The translations under genes and the position numbers were made by a program. DNA of 64,000 nucleotides from Prosopocoilus inquinatus. Lineage: Eukaryota > Arthropoda > Insecta > Coleoptera > Lucanidae. The first letter of the stretch is position 1. Every line of letters begins with the position of its first letter. The notes below the pieces were generated by a model. That model did no database searches. It saw only the letters and a list, made by a program, of their open reading frames with translations, and was not told the DNA's origin. Where the stretch lies: positions 28,793,001 to 28,857,000 of the forward strand of contig CM069877.1 in the NCBI GenBank assembly GCA_036172665.1, read 5' to 3'. Positions 1 through 11,629 of the stretch are shown piece after piece.

Positions 1-2100
1 GGGTTGCCAGTTGCTATACGCCCGGATTTTCCCGGACATATCGTGGTTTTACGGCAGTCTGGGATCGTCCGGGTTTTGTTAACTAATCCAAACCCAAAAA
101 CTGACTCGCAAAACTGCCTAGGCAATCTAAATTTACAGCAGGCGTGCAGTCAGGCCATCACTGTTTCACAAAGAAGAAGGTCGATCAAAAGTTGGATGAA
201 AAAGTTAAGGTTGGACAATGAAGTCACAGAGCAAAAACAAATGCCGATCAAGAAAAATTTACGTATTTTAGGATTTTGCAAAAAAAAAAAAACAAGAAAT
301 AAACTAAATATGAGCTTGTTGACCACCGATATAAAAGATAAAAATATCTATTTTTATTACAAGTGTGTTTTGAAATATCTTCGCCTTCCGGATTTTGTCT
401 AGATTTTTAAGTGGTTTTGTCCTGGTTTTTAAATTTTAGAAATGACAGTCAAAAAACGACAAGCAATAATCAAGAAACTTGCCGTGTAGGAAGTCATTAA
501 AGATAAGAAGACGATTCTGTCCGGAAGTTTTTTTTGTTAATAAACTGAATCAAAGTGAAAAGGAAGAGGCACTGTCTGTGATATGTAGAGAACGGAATTT
601 TGTACATGTACTGGTGGAAGGGAGAAGTAGGAGCGGGTGGTCGCGTTTTCGTGTCCTGCGTTGATTTGAATGTAGTAGGACTGTGATTCAAATCAATACA
701 AGACGTGACGGCGCTACCGCCCACTCCTACTCCTCACTTCCACCGTACATGTTTCAAGTCCCGTTCCCTAGTAATATGCCCTAAACAAAGCAAAATCTTT
801 GGGGTTCGCCTGAGCGGACAGAAATTAGATAGATATATTTTACTTATTTACATATATAGATTTTTTCTTAATTAATCCAAGTGTTTTTAGGTACAGTCGC
901 GAGTATTAAATTTTAGTTGCCACCGTGAACATCAATGAAACCGTCTGCTTTAATTCCAGAATCTAAAAATTTCTTTGACAAAAAAGTCGAAAGTAAAATA
1001 AACATCTAGGAAGTTATTCTCAACAATCAAATTTGAGATGCAAGTCAAGTATAAATCTCTGACAATAAATGACGACTAAAATTTATTCCTCGCGACTATA
1101 ACAACATGAAATCTGTTTAACCATCTGAAAATATGCATTCTACTCAATTATAGGCAAAGAGAGGTAATGCAAAAAAATGGTAAGTAAGGCGAGGGAGATA
1201 AAAAATGTGACGAAATAGATGAGGAATTTTTGATATGCTTGATGATACCATTAAAAACCATGTAGTATTTTTGAGATTCTGTAATACTGGCCTCCATTTC
1301 CAAAGCAGCTGAGACTAAGAAGAATCTGCTGTTAGGGCCTTGTTTCTGCCATTCTTTCTTTTTCAAATAATCCCAAATTCCTGCAACACATATCGAACTT
1401 GTCGTAACAGACGAAAGCACTCTTTAAATTCAAAAATTATCATTTATTTCGAAGTTAATTCTTTCTTGTGTAGTTTTCTATTTCTTCTGTTATATTCCTG
1501 ATCATCGTCTTCACTTAACTCATCACTGAAGTGTATAAATCTTCTTATCATTTTTCAAATTTAAGGACAAACTTCAACTAAGAAAGTGCAGAAGTGATCC
1601 TTCAATAATTTTGCAAAATTTGCGGTATTAAGCTTTGCACTTTGTGTAAATACTGGATGATCAAGTAGAACTGTTTGAGTTAGCAACACAATTAAGAACA
1701 TTTTCATATTTAACTATATGCAACACTCTAGCCGGATATGTTTTGCTGATTAATTTGACAGATATTTTACTTAGTGATAAAATTTTAGGTTACGTAGGTA
1801 CGTACAATATTTAAGGCTGTCAGCTCACGTCGTCAACAAACAGGAAGTTACTCAAATTATACCATTTCAAAATAATCAGCATTGCCAACTCAAACAGTTC
1901 CATTTGACAACTTTGTATATTTTCGTGAAATAAAACTTCTGAAAAACAACGAGAAAACTTTGCCCTTTTCACTTTTCAATTGTACTTTACTTTGCTGATT
2001 TTAATTACTTTGACGGAACAAAAAATGACATGCAAAGTACAAAATGCAAGGTATGCAAAGCTGTTGGTAAAATATGGCCCTCAAGAATTTAGTCAACTGA
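1..2100. other. Non-coding stretch with a possible dispersed-repeat end at the left edge
   Basis: The first 100 bases start with GGGTTGCCAG and contain CCCGGATTTTCCCGGACAT and GGGATCGTCCGGGTTTTG, a style typical of DNA-transposon termini, but the partner end is not identifiable here. The open frame covering 4-402 has no recognisable domain and I do not call it a gene. From about 400 to 2100 I see AT-rich sequence without a supported feature. Confidence 0.35.
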
Positions 2101-2740
2101 ATTCCTGTTCACAATGAATACAGAACATAGCTAATTGTCTTGCCGGTACCATGCTCTTCATCGGTACTGCTTGTCACCGCGATAAGTCCCACGATACCGT
2201 ATGCTAGGGCACGATAATATCCTCTGGCCAATGCCCCCGGCATACCGCCACCAGAACGATATTCTGCTGCCAGAATAACACCCTCATAACTGTATGACCG
2301 GCATATTTTCAGAAATTTAATGTTAGTTGATGGGAAGGATTCCCTCGTTTACCCATTGAGCATCTGCAGAATAATAATGAAAATTAACAATGATTGCTTG
2401 TTAAGAATATTCAGGAACATTCTATTTTCTAGGAGTGCGCGATATCATGTTTTCAATATCGGATATTGATAACATAAAAATATCGATATTATCGATGAGG
2501 TTTAAAGATATTACTCATTAAAACAGAGGAAAGACAGAAATGGCTAAATTTTTTAGAAAACAAATGATAAGAAACGTTGGTTCGACGGCGCATCTTATTT
2601 TGTAGATCGTGCGCGTCAGTTTCTTCGGAAACATTATGAAACAGATTGTATATTAAGGATTCAAAAACTTAAAGCCGATTTGTGTGTAAAATTAACCAAT
2701 ACATTTTCTAAGTACATATATCATTAATTTACGTTATATA

Positions 2741-3082
2741 CAGGGTGTTTGGAAATTGCTGTTACAAGAAAGGAAATGTGGCATCTGGAAGTCCTAAGAA
2801 ATCCAAGAAATCCATTTTTCCCCCATGAAATAACACTATGTCCGTCAACTCATTATTTGTATAAGCGGCATTCATTTCGGTAATAATCATGCATCGAGTT
2901 GTGACTAGTGTGACAGCTTGTTACCTTAACTCAGTGGCGCACCAACAGTTTTGGCCAAATTTTTAGTAATTTGTATCTCGAAAACTAAAGGATTTTAATT
3001 AATTTTTTTTTTGCCGATGACTTCAACTTACCATCACCAAGTACCAATATTTTTTTTGTGCTAGAAATTTCCAAACACCCTG
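2741..3082. mobile_element. Non-autonomous DNA element (MITE), family 1 copy A, TA-flanked
   Basis: The element begins CAGGGTGTTTGGAAATT and ends with the exact inverse, AATTTCCAAACACCCTG, and each end is followed by TA, as expected for a TA target duplication of the Tc1/mariner type. A second copy of the same 340-bp sequence lies near the right end of the window and shares the interior, which includes a block rich in T before GCCGATGACTTCAACTTACC. No coding capacity is seen. Confidence 0.85.
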
Positions 3083-4433
3083 TAGAGAGCCTGTTCTAAA
3101 TGTACATATAAACTTGTTCACGGTAATTTTGGAACTGCATAAACAAGAGAAAGGAAATTCGTAACAATTGAATTTTATGACTACTAAAAGCATTATTAAA
3201 TCGGTCAAAAGATCCCCGTGCGAACTGGTTTTTGACAATTTACTTAAATACCAGCCACAATATTTCGTATTGTTTGCGAGATAAAATTTTATCTACTGCA
3301 CTTTATGTAACATTAATTTGCTATTGTCAGATAATTGCTTCTCCGAGAACAAGTTAATTAAAATATCGCTTAATCTTAGATTCGATAAAACACGTTATTA
3401 ATTACACACACACTTACTTGTTTTAATTGCTTAATCCATCGTATATGTAGATTCAGATGGTCTTATATCAGTCTTAGGATTGAGTTGAATCAAATCTACA
3501 GAAGGAATGTCATGAGCACATGAAAATGGAGAATGAACGCGAATTACGTTTCGTATAGTTCGTAGTCAACTATAATTACAGTAAGGCTTCTGGGACACGT
3601 GTTATAATTAAACACCGGCAAAATACTTTCTTCCCTCCTTGTCTTTCGTATATCTAGCGCAGGAAACATGTCTCACTCCTTCTTATGCGTTGGATCGGAG
3701 TGCTTATTGTATTATTGCATTTATGGCATACGCCGTTCTCTAGTTATATCTGCGCTTTTGACGTTAAATAGACATACCTTAGGTGAAGTTACTTTGTTTT
3801 ATAATCACTACAGCATAGAATCCTGAGAAATGAAGGGCTTTGAAACGTGGGGCGTGTAGAATTTTGGAACCGGAAGAAGAAAAAAAATATATACGGATGT
3901 GGACTCTTTAATATTCGTCCGTCGTTTCATTAAGTGTTGCGTTAGTGTTTTCACCAGTCGACATCGCTGAACTTGGAATTATTAACTGTGGCTTCTCAGA
4001 ACTTCCAACAACCGCATAAAGCGCTTAATTTATGCAGCTCATTGTAATACTGTTCCTGGCTGTCGCCGGTAAATTTTAACGAGCCCGCATTACGTAAGAA
4101 GATTAAAGTCTTCGCCGTATAGTTCCCTTGAATATTTCGCCTGTCACCTGCACAAATGCGGAATGTAGTCGTAAAGTGAAGTTATTCTTATATTCTTTAT
4201 TGACTTGGCAATCAAAAAATATGATGCACTTAAAATGTAATATAAGTCTGCCCATGTACAGTACTTGGACTGGGTTCGTAATGTTTTCTTGGGTAACGCA
4301 CGGAAGTAAAAAACATGAAAAACAAGATAAGCAAAATTATTTATATGAGAGAGAAGGAATATTACCCAAGAAACACATTGGACGGTTTACGAACATGCTC
4401 TTAAGGTCGGTATGTATACCGTACACTGTAGTG
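3083..4433. other. AT-rich stretch without supported gene
   Basis: No protein homology, RNA gene or complete repeat is recognisable. The 102-codon frame at 4128-4436 shows no domain and has the composition of chance sequence. Confidence 0.4.
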
Positions 4434-4435
4434 TA

Positions 4436-4595
4436 AAGGCTAGTTTAGATTAGTCAAGTAAACGGTAAAGTAGTCATACAATAACTTAATAGCTGTGTAA
4501 ATATCTACCTAGTAATGAAGGGCAAGTCGAGTACTGGACCGAGCACTGGGCTCAGTTCACTAGCCCGAGCTACTTGACTAATGTAAACTAGCCTT
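4436..4595. mobile_element. Small palindromic MITE, TA-flanked
   Basis: The left end AAGGCTAGTTTAGATTAGTC is matched inversely by the right end (GACTAATGTAAACTAGCCTT) with one difference, and both ends abut TA. The inverted similarity runs about 27 bases on each side. Length is 160 bp and there is no coding potential. Confidence 0.7.
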
Positions 4596-4932
4596 TAGTT
4601 TACAAGTCCAGTGTACGTAAACTAAGTTTAACGGGTAAACTGTAATTTAAGCTCAAGCTATAATACCGGCTTTTAGTGTACAAAATAAACGTATCCTGAC
4701 ACAAATAGCTCATCCTGCAAGAATTCTTTTTATCCTTCATATTTCTCATCGTCCTGGTTCTTTCGTTCCTAAATGATCGATTGAGAAGGATACGCTGTTT
4801 GGTTGTAGAAATGATACATTTTGTTGGTGATTGGCCAATAATGTTAAATGATCCCTTGCGTTATCTTTCCCTTTTGTTACGTTCATAGCTAAAAAGATAA
4901 AACCAAAAGCCAAACCAAAAACCAAAAGCAAC

Positions 4933-5165
4933 GCCTGAACGGTCCAGTGGTAAGGGACCGGCCATGAAATCGTAAGGTCGTGGGTTCGCATCCGCTCGAG
5001 ATAATTCTCGAGGGTTGTTAATCACTTCAGGTGCCCTTTAGAGTTGGGGAGAAAATTCAACACTACTTCCCCTTCAACGGGGAGGAGGTTTGGAAGTAAC
5101 AAAGCCATGGAACACTTTACACACACAAAAATACACTGCTCCTGAGGTCCTGACAAGTCTATGAC
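4933..5165 (+). mobile_element. tRNA-derived SINE
   Basis: The head resembles a tRNA gene with an RNA polymerase III internal promoter: an A box within GGTCCAGTGGTAAGGG and a B box GGTTCGCATCC about 40 bases later, with one change from the consensus. It is preceded by a CCAAAA-type simple repeat. The body downstream shows no coding sense and runs into the LINE fossil that starts near 5.2 kb. It is not a functional tRNA: the acceptor stem does not pair. The right boundary is a guess. Confidence 0.6.
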
Positions 5166-6271
5166 TTAGGACCCCATTGGGCAAACACCACAGATAAAAA
5201 AAACAGAGATAATGAATTCTGAATAAAAGAAAAAAAAAGGAGCATAAGAACGTACGTACAAACTTAGAAATTCAGAAGAAGCAAAGAGATACAAAGACAT
5301 TGCAAAAAGCAAAATGGAGGAATTGACATTGGAAAACAATGATGGAATTGAAGAATACTGGAAGGACATATGGTTGGAATCAGTGAAGAAAAGGTGTGAA
5401 GAAATGAGAGGACGCAGTGGAACGCAAACAAACATCCTGATGGCATGCTGAAATCGAGAATTAAGTAAAAATAAAGAAAGAAAAATGGAAGGATTATTTA
5501 AGAAATGAAACAGAAATAAAATACGAAATTTATAAAGAGCAAAGGGAGAAAGTAAACAATCGATAAACAAGCAAAAGAAAAAAGCTGGATAGAATTCGGA
5601 ATAAAAATGGAAAATAACAGCAAAGAGAACCAGAAACTATTTTACATGACGCAAAAAACAATGAGAGCAGGAAGAGCGATCATGCAAACACCGGTAACGA
5701 ACAAGGAACGATAAATATCAGACGACAACCAGACAATGAATAGATGGAAACAACATTTTGAAGAGTTGTTAAATGTAACGTAAAGATAATGTGAATGAGA
5801 TAAACAGAAACGAAAAAGTGGCGTATGAGAAAACATTGAAACCTGTAACAGAGGATGAAGTAAGAGAAGCTATAAACACATTGAAGAATGGTAAAGCCCC
5901 AGGGTACGGCAGACTAACGACAGAAATGATGAAAAACTTAGGAGAAAAGGAATGGAACTGTTTCGGAAGAATACAATGAAGCATGGGAAAAAGGAAAAAT
6001 ACCAGAAGATTGGAGGATAGCTCAAATAGTACCGATACATAAGAAAGGAAGCATTCGTGATTGTAATAACAATAGAGGTTTACCGTTATTGAAGTAAGGC
6101 GGCAAAAACTTATGAACACATATTGGAAAAAAAAGGTTACAAAGATTTGTGGAACCAATACTAAAGCAGACGCAAAGCGTATTTAGAAAAGGCAGAGGGT
6201 TACAAGACCACCTATTTACCATGAAACAAACAATCGAAAAAACAAAATCAAGCGCAACAAAAGTATACAAG

Positions 6272-6382
6272 TAACCCTTTACGAGTATGTACATGTTCAG
6301 TAATATGGAATATTTCACCGGGGCCGTTCTTCCGGCCCCACCCACTCCAGCGGCAAATCTATAAGCTGTAACTTCCTTTGCA
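6272..6382. mobile_element. 110-bp insertion inside LINE fossil A
   Basis: The LINE reading frame breaks after a Lys-Val-Tyr and resumes about 110 bases later at the motif equivalent to DLEKAFD. The insert contains a strong GC hairpin, GGGGCCG-TTCTTC-CGGCCCC, and no coding sequence. I do not recognise the element. Confidence 0.45.
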
Positions 6383-6820
6383 TTTACAGATCTAGAAAAA
6401 CATTCGACCATGTCCAAAGAAAACTACTGTGGAGCCGCATGGGAGAGAGAAAAGTCGTAACAGCCGTACAAAATGTGTACCTATGAACAAAATACAATTT
6501 ATTATGTAAACAGCAAAAACAAAAGTCTGAAAAATTCGAAATAAAAGGTGGACTAAGACAGGAAGGAATACTGGGTCTAATTTTGTTGCATACATGTATA
6601 GATGAAATACTGAATGAATGTAAACCGTATATGAGAAAAACTAAACTGAACGAAGGACTGTATGTTTGGAATTATTATGGCCAATAGTGACAAACGTTTA
6701 CAAACAACATAAGTATGTAGAACAATACATTAAAAAAAATATGGCACGAAAATAAATACCTACAACAAAGGCCGTTATAATGATGGGAACGAAAAGACAA
6801 AAAGAAAAACTGAATGTACG

Positions 6821-6847
6821 AGGATAAATTGAAAAGTCTTCGGCCTA
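6821..6847 (+). repeat. Left terminal inverted repeat of mariner-like element 1
   Basis: It starts AGGATAAATTGAAAAGTC and ends TTCGGCCTA. It matches the inverse of 7952-7978 at all but one of 27 positions. Confidence 0.85.
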
Positions 6848-7951
6848 GACAAGAAAACAAAAGATTTTATTTTTCAACGTAATCCCCGTCAAGTTCAGTG
6901 CAGTTGGTCCACCTATGGTTAAGTGCTCTTTTTCCAGTTCTGTATTCCCTTTCACTCAATCGGTCAAAATAGGCATTTGTGGCAGCAATCATACCTTCAT
7001 CAAGTTTGGAAATAAACTAAAATCAAAAGGGGTTGAGTCCGGCGAGTAGGGGTCACCAATTCAAACCTCAATTCATTAATTTTTGCGATGGAAATAACTG
7101 ACTTTTGACAAGGGGGCATTATCCTGGTGAAACAGAATCTTTTTTTTGATAATCCGGGTCGTTTCTCTTCAATATTTTCTTTTACATGGTCAAGTAGGGT
7201 AGCATAGTATGCCCCGTTGATTGTTTCGCCCTTTTTAACGTAATCCTCAAAATGGAATCCCAAGAAACTGAAGCCCAAACTTTCCCGGCCGACGGAACTC
7301 TTTGGCTTTTTCGGAGCAGGTTCTCATTGGCAGTCCGTTGCTGCGATTACTGCTTCGTTTCTGGTGTGTAATGGTGCATTCACGTCTCATCCACTATTTT
7401 AGTACATCCATTGTAATAAGTCGACGCAAGCAATCTACTGGATTGCGTTTAAACAAGTCCGTACACTCCTCCGAAATTGTTTTGCATGTCAGCTTTTGGT
7501 CCAGTATAAGCTTTCTCATCCCCAAAACTTCAGTTAGGATATAATATGTCCGCTCTGTTGACGAGCTATCAGCTATCTCCATTCAATGGCTGGTTTTCCA
7601 AGTCAACTTTATGAACTTTTTCGATAATTTCTATTGTGGTGGCTATTTATGGTCTTCCTAAACGCAATACATCTTCCGTACTCTACGACCACGTTTAAAG
7701 TCCGCAACCCAGGTTTTAACAGCTCAGCTGCTTTGATTTCTTTTGAGGATAAACCCTTAAAATAAAAATATTTAATAACTGCAAGAATTTCAACTTGCTC
7801 CATTCTTACAGCATGCAAGACTTTAGCAACTTTGACAGCCTGTCAAATAATTATTATTTGCCAGAAATTGTTGTTATTCCCCAGTCAGCCTGATAAGTTC
7901 CGAAACAACATAACGCCGTAAAAACTGCGCAAATCTGTTTCCTATCTGGAT

Positions 7952-7978
7952 TAGGCCGGAGACTTTTCAATTTATCCT
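7952..7978 (-). repeat. Right terminal inverted repeat of mariner-like element 1
   Basis: Inverse partner of the left repeat, with one difference (CTCCGG against CTTCGG). Confidence 0.85.
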
Positions 7979-8352
7979 AAGAATTGAAAACGAGAAAATG
8001 CAGCAAGTCGAGCAAATTAAATACTTGGGAGTAATAGAAAGAAATGGAAACCAAGACATAGGCATAACCGAAAGAAGAAAGACAGTAAATATATATCGCG
8101 CAATGACACAAACAAGGAAGAAATATCGAAGAAAACCAAGATGGCAATATTTAGAACAACGTACAGACCAATACTAACTTACGGGAGTGAAACACAGATA
8201 CTTACGAAGAAAAATAAAATTACAGTTTACAGGAGATAGAAATGAAATACCTCAGAGGAGTCAAAGGAATCAGAATCAGAAGAGATAGGACATACAAAAG
8301 GAATTACAACTGGAAATCATAACAGATTTTATAGAGAAGAAACAATTGAATG

Positions 8353-8547
8353 GGTGTTCAGTTCAAATTTACCGTGTTGAGAAAACTACAAATAACTTTC
8401 ACTTGGTTTTTATTTTAAGTAATTATTGGCTTTAGGAGGCTTCAGATATCCTTATCTGAAAGAATTTTACGCCAATAATTCACTTAAAATACAAATCTAG
8501 AAAATTATTTGTTGTTTTCTCAACACAGTTAATTTGGACTGAACACC
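8353..8547. mobile_element. Palindromic MITE inside LINE fossil A
   Basis: GGTGTTCAGTTCAAATT at the left is matched inversely by AATTTGGACTGAACACC at the right, and the inverted similarity continues inward for about 80 bases. The LINE sequence is duplicated around it (CAATTGAA on the left, CAATTAAG some 18 bases beyond the right end), consistent with a target duplication of about 8 bp. No coding capacity. Confidence 0.65.
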
Positions 8548-8880
8548 ATTTTGCACTCATCGATTCAATTAAGTTGGCGGGGACATCTACAACGAATGGA
8601 AGAATGTCTACCTGCAAAGAGAATATTGGTGTTCAAAACTGAAAGAGGACGAAGTAAAGAGAAATAGCCAAATTGATAGAAAACAGAGGGCAAACAATAC
8701 AGAACGCAAGAGAGATAGCTAGAGATAGACAGCAGAGGAACAAATTTATACACGAAACACATGTTTAACAGAGTATAATTCCTGTACCGAAAGATTATAT
8801 AATACACATGCGAGGAGGTATAAATTAGTCAACACAAATTCGAGAATTTCTAAAAGAAATTGAAAGGAGACGTCTTTATG

Positions 8881-9917
8881 ATCCATGTATGATTGCGAAA
8901 GAAAGTTTTAGTAAAATGCACGTTACCATTCAGGATAACTTTTTAACTTATCCCCTACTTATTGAATTATCTAATTATGGGTAGTGTTTACCGAACGATA
9001 TTAAACAGCAGTTATCCTTGGAGTAAAATTATCTTACCTTTTTTTAAAAATTTATTTTTAGACGCAAGGCAATCGGAAAAAGATAACTGCAACACTAAAC
9101 TTGATAAGTACCAGCAACTTTATCCATAGTGTAACATTGATTAGGAAGATAATAAATCAATAATGTGTGTTTTAATGATTTTCTTCGAACTCACCAGGTT
9201 GAGACGGTTGAATAAAATAGGAAACTCCAGAAACGAAAAGAATAAAATCGATACTCGAAAAACTCATCATTAAAGAAGAAGCATTTATTACGTCTAAACA
9301 CTTCCTGCACGTAACCACTCATAATTGAATCCAACTAACGCCTTACGTATGCAAATTAACTGAAGTCTCATTTTACGAAAGCGTGCGAAACTCGTTCGTT
9401 TATTACTGATGTTTTGCAGATATTGTTTGCCTCTGCGGTATGTTATTACCGTGTGCAACATCGGCGTGGTTGAGGAAACGTTAAATAATACACCGTTTGC
9501 ATAAAGACATAGGTCGTTGTACTGCATTGTGACCCACAAGGCAATGTATTATTGGCTCCTGTTACTGTTGTCACATACCAATCTATGTATAAAACCATGA
9601 GTGACTGAAATTTGATATACCTCACGAGGAAGCGCCTCGTTTTTTTAAATATTTTTATTATATGATACAGTCGTTTCAATTCTGTTTCCGCTCTTTTTTA
9701 AAGTTTTAATAACACAATTAGTACATATATGTCATTCAACGAAAAACGAAACAATGGGTATATGCCACAAACTGTCCAGAGACAATGAACCACAGACGTA
9801 CCTCTTTTTTAATCTAATCTAGCAATGTCTTTGTTACATTTTTATACACGAGATGGCAAGTCTCAAATTCTGATTAAATATTGACTTGTTTCTGGAATAC
9901 AAAATGAACACCTCTTG
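8881..9917. other. Stretch without supported gene
   Basis: Short open frames on the minus strand (9294-9679) have no recognisable domain. I see no complete repeat. Confidence 0.35.
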
Positions 9918-9919
9918 TA

Positions 9920-11438
9920 CAGAGTGGGCCATTTTTGATGGTTTTACAGGGTTTCTCAGGTATTTATAGAAATAGAAGAAAATCGTTTTCGCGACCCAAA
10001 GCTACTTTTTCAAAAAAAGTACAGTGGGGAAAACAAAAGTTAGCTATCTCGATTCATTCGGGAAATATCGGTCGAAAACGAATTTTTCCAAAAAAATATT
10101 TTTCACAATATCTCAGTTGTTTTAAGTTAAGTTATTTTGAAAATTCGAAAACTATTTTATTCAGAAATTAATGTAGATTTTACTAACGTTATTTTCTTTT
10201 GCTGGAACTGCACCAGTTCTGCGAAACAGACTATAACTTTGTAATTTTAAATAAAAGCCGTAGTTGGCTATGACATAAATAAATAGCTTGTTTAAAGAGG
10301 TTTTCAAAAATATAAAGTTTGATGTAATTTTAATAACAGAGATACTAACTTTCATTACTTTGCAGTACCTATCAAGCTATCTATGACACTAGAAACAAAA
10401 GAAAATTCAGTTGTTTTCCTCAAAAATCCATTCTTAGAATAAATAATAAAGGTAATTAAATTAACAAAATATATAAATAACTGGAAATACATAATACTTT
10501 TAGAGAACTCATTAAACTACGAGTAATATAAATATGGAATAACTATCAATGCAGTTTTGAAGAATTATACCTATGTTATATGTTCCTTTGAAATTATTAA
10601 ATCTTTAATTTTGAATTACCAACAATTTTTAGATGTGTTTATTTCACTTTTACCCGTGATTAAACTTATTAACATACAAAAGTTCTTGAATGCATTTTTA
10701 AACTTAAGAAATATCTGACACTTCAATAATTTCTTAAAGGAACACACTAATTAATACAATTTAAAATATATAGAAATCTGTTAACTCTTCATTTTAATAA
10801 TTAAAAAACTGTTCAAATGGATTTAATTCATTTTTACATAATTTTGGTTTTATGTCAGTATCTAATTATAGATACATGAAGCTATTTATTTATTGAATTA
10901 AGTTAGCTGTTTTACTTAATAATAATTCACTTCTTGTGGAAAAAAACTGAACTCATTTTTTGTTTTTGTTGACATGGGTGACTTGTTAGCTACCGAAAAG
11001 AAAAAATAATTAGTATCTTTATTTTTCGTAAAAATAATTATATCAAACTTTATATTTTTGAAAAACTCATTAAACAAGCCATTTATTTGTGTCATAGCCA
11101 ACTGCGGTTCCCATTTAAAATTAGAAAGTTATAGGCTATTTCGCAGAACTGATGCAATTTCTACAATAATAATGTCAGTGAAATATACGTTAATTGCTGA
11201 ATAAAATGGTTTTTGAATTTTCAAAATAACTTGTCAAACAACTGAGATATTGTGAAAAATAATTTTTCGGAAAAATTCGTTTTCGGCCGATATTTCCCGA
11301 ATGAATCGAGATAGCTAACTTTAGTTTTCTCCACTGAGTTTTTCTCGAAAAAGTAGCATTGGGTCGCGAAAACAGTTTTGTTCTATTCCTATAAATAAAT
11401 GATAAAGTCTGTAAAACCATAAAAAATGGACCACGCTG
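9920..11438. mobile_element. Foldback-like DNA element with long terminal inverted repeats (about 515 bp each)
   Basis: The two ends, CAGAGTGGGCCATTTTTGAT and the inverse of ATAAAAAATGGACCACGCTG, are flanked by TA. The similarity between the arms continues inward to about 10435 on the left and 10925 on the right, so about two thirds of this 1.5-kb element is inverted repeat. The arms translate to matching short peptides on opposite strands, which reflects the duplication and not a gene. The middle is AT-rich and non-coding. The CAG terminus and TA flank suggest Tc1/mariner-type mobilisation; the autonomous partner is unknown. Confidence 0.8.
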
Positions 11439-11629
11439 TACATACTTATCATATATCATGGTTTACCACAATTCATTCTGTCCTTCTGTCCTGTTTTATT
11501 TTGAAATAAAGTGCGTGCGCTAGTGTCTTCCGTATTTACAAGGAATGTACCACTGTGATTTATGTGTCAAACTTCAAAATTTGATTCTAAACTAATGCAA
11601 TATTGATTGCTGTGTGATTTGTGATTATA

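Larger units (their letters stand above)
6821..7978 (-). pseudogene. Mariner-like element 1 (mauritiana-like), complete ends, dead transposase
   Basis: Inverted terminal repeats of 27 bp (outer part AGGATAAATTGAAAAGTC) bound a 1.16-kb element whose coding strand is minus. From right to left the remains are: an N-terminal helix-turn-helix region (VEILAVIKYFYFKGLSSKEI), LGMRKL and LDQKLTCKTISEECTDLFKR, then the central part LGFHFEDYVKKGETINGAYY with the HQDNAP motif out of frame, and the C-terminal NELRFEL followed by a SPD..PFDF relic. The Asp-Glu-Thr-Trp motif is lost and frameshifts sit at A and C runs. TA flanks the left end; the right flank reads GA, so the duplication has decayed. It inserted into LINE fossil A, whose sequence resumes beyond it. 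Confidence 0.85.
5200..8880 (+). pseudogene. LINE fossil A (non-LTR retrotransposon), interrupted by three insertions
   Basis: This is a decayed non-LTR retrotransposon. Reading across frameshifts, 5.2-5.78 kb looks like the linker after the endonuclease, and 5791-6268 carries the reverse transcriptase N-half, with VTEDEVREAINTLKNGKAPG, then DWRIAQIVPIHKKGS, then QSVFRKGRGLQDHLF. The motif around the first catalytic Asp (LEKTFDHVQRKLLWS, normally DLEKAFD) follows at about 6390-6440, after a 110-bp insert. The later part resumes after a mariner at 7979 (QVEQIKYLGVIERNGNQD). The C-terminal part near 8570-8650 reads SWRGHLQRMEECLPAKR, after a palindromic MITE. Stops and frameshifts are frequent, so the copy is dead. 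The NNYRGITLL-type motif is shared with LINE fossil B. I cannot fix the clade (RTE-like or related). Confidence 0.75.

Noticed and set aside
5166..6860. Several Phe/Ser-rich minus-strand frames opposite LINE fossil A
   Set aside because: They are antisense shadows of an A-rich LINE coding strand.
9935..10171. Matching peptides on opposite strands at 9935-10171 and 11190-11459, seeming like a conserved gene pair
   Set aside because: The match is explained by the long inverted arms of a non-autonomous element; each copy has a different frame structure outside the shared part.
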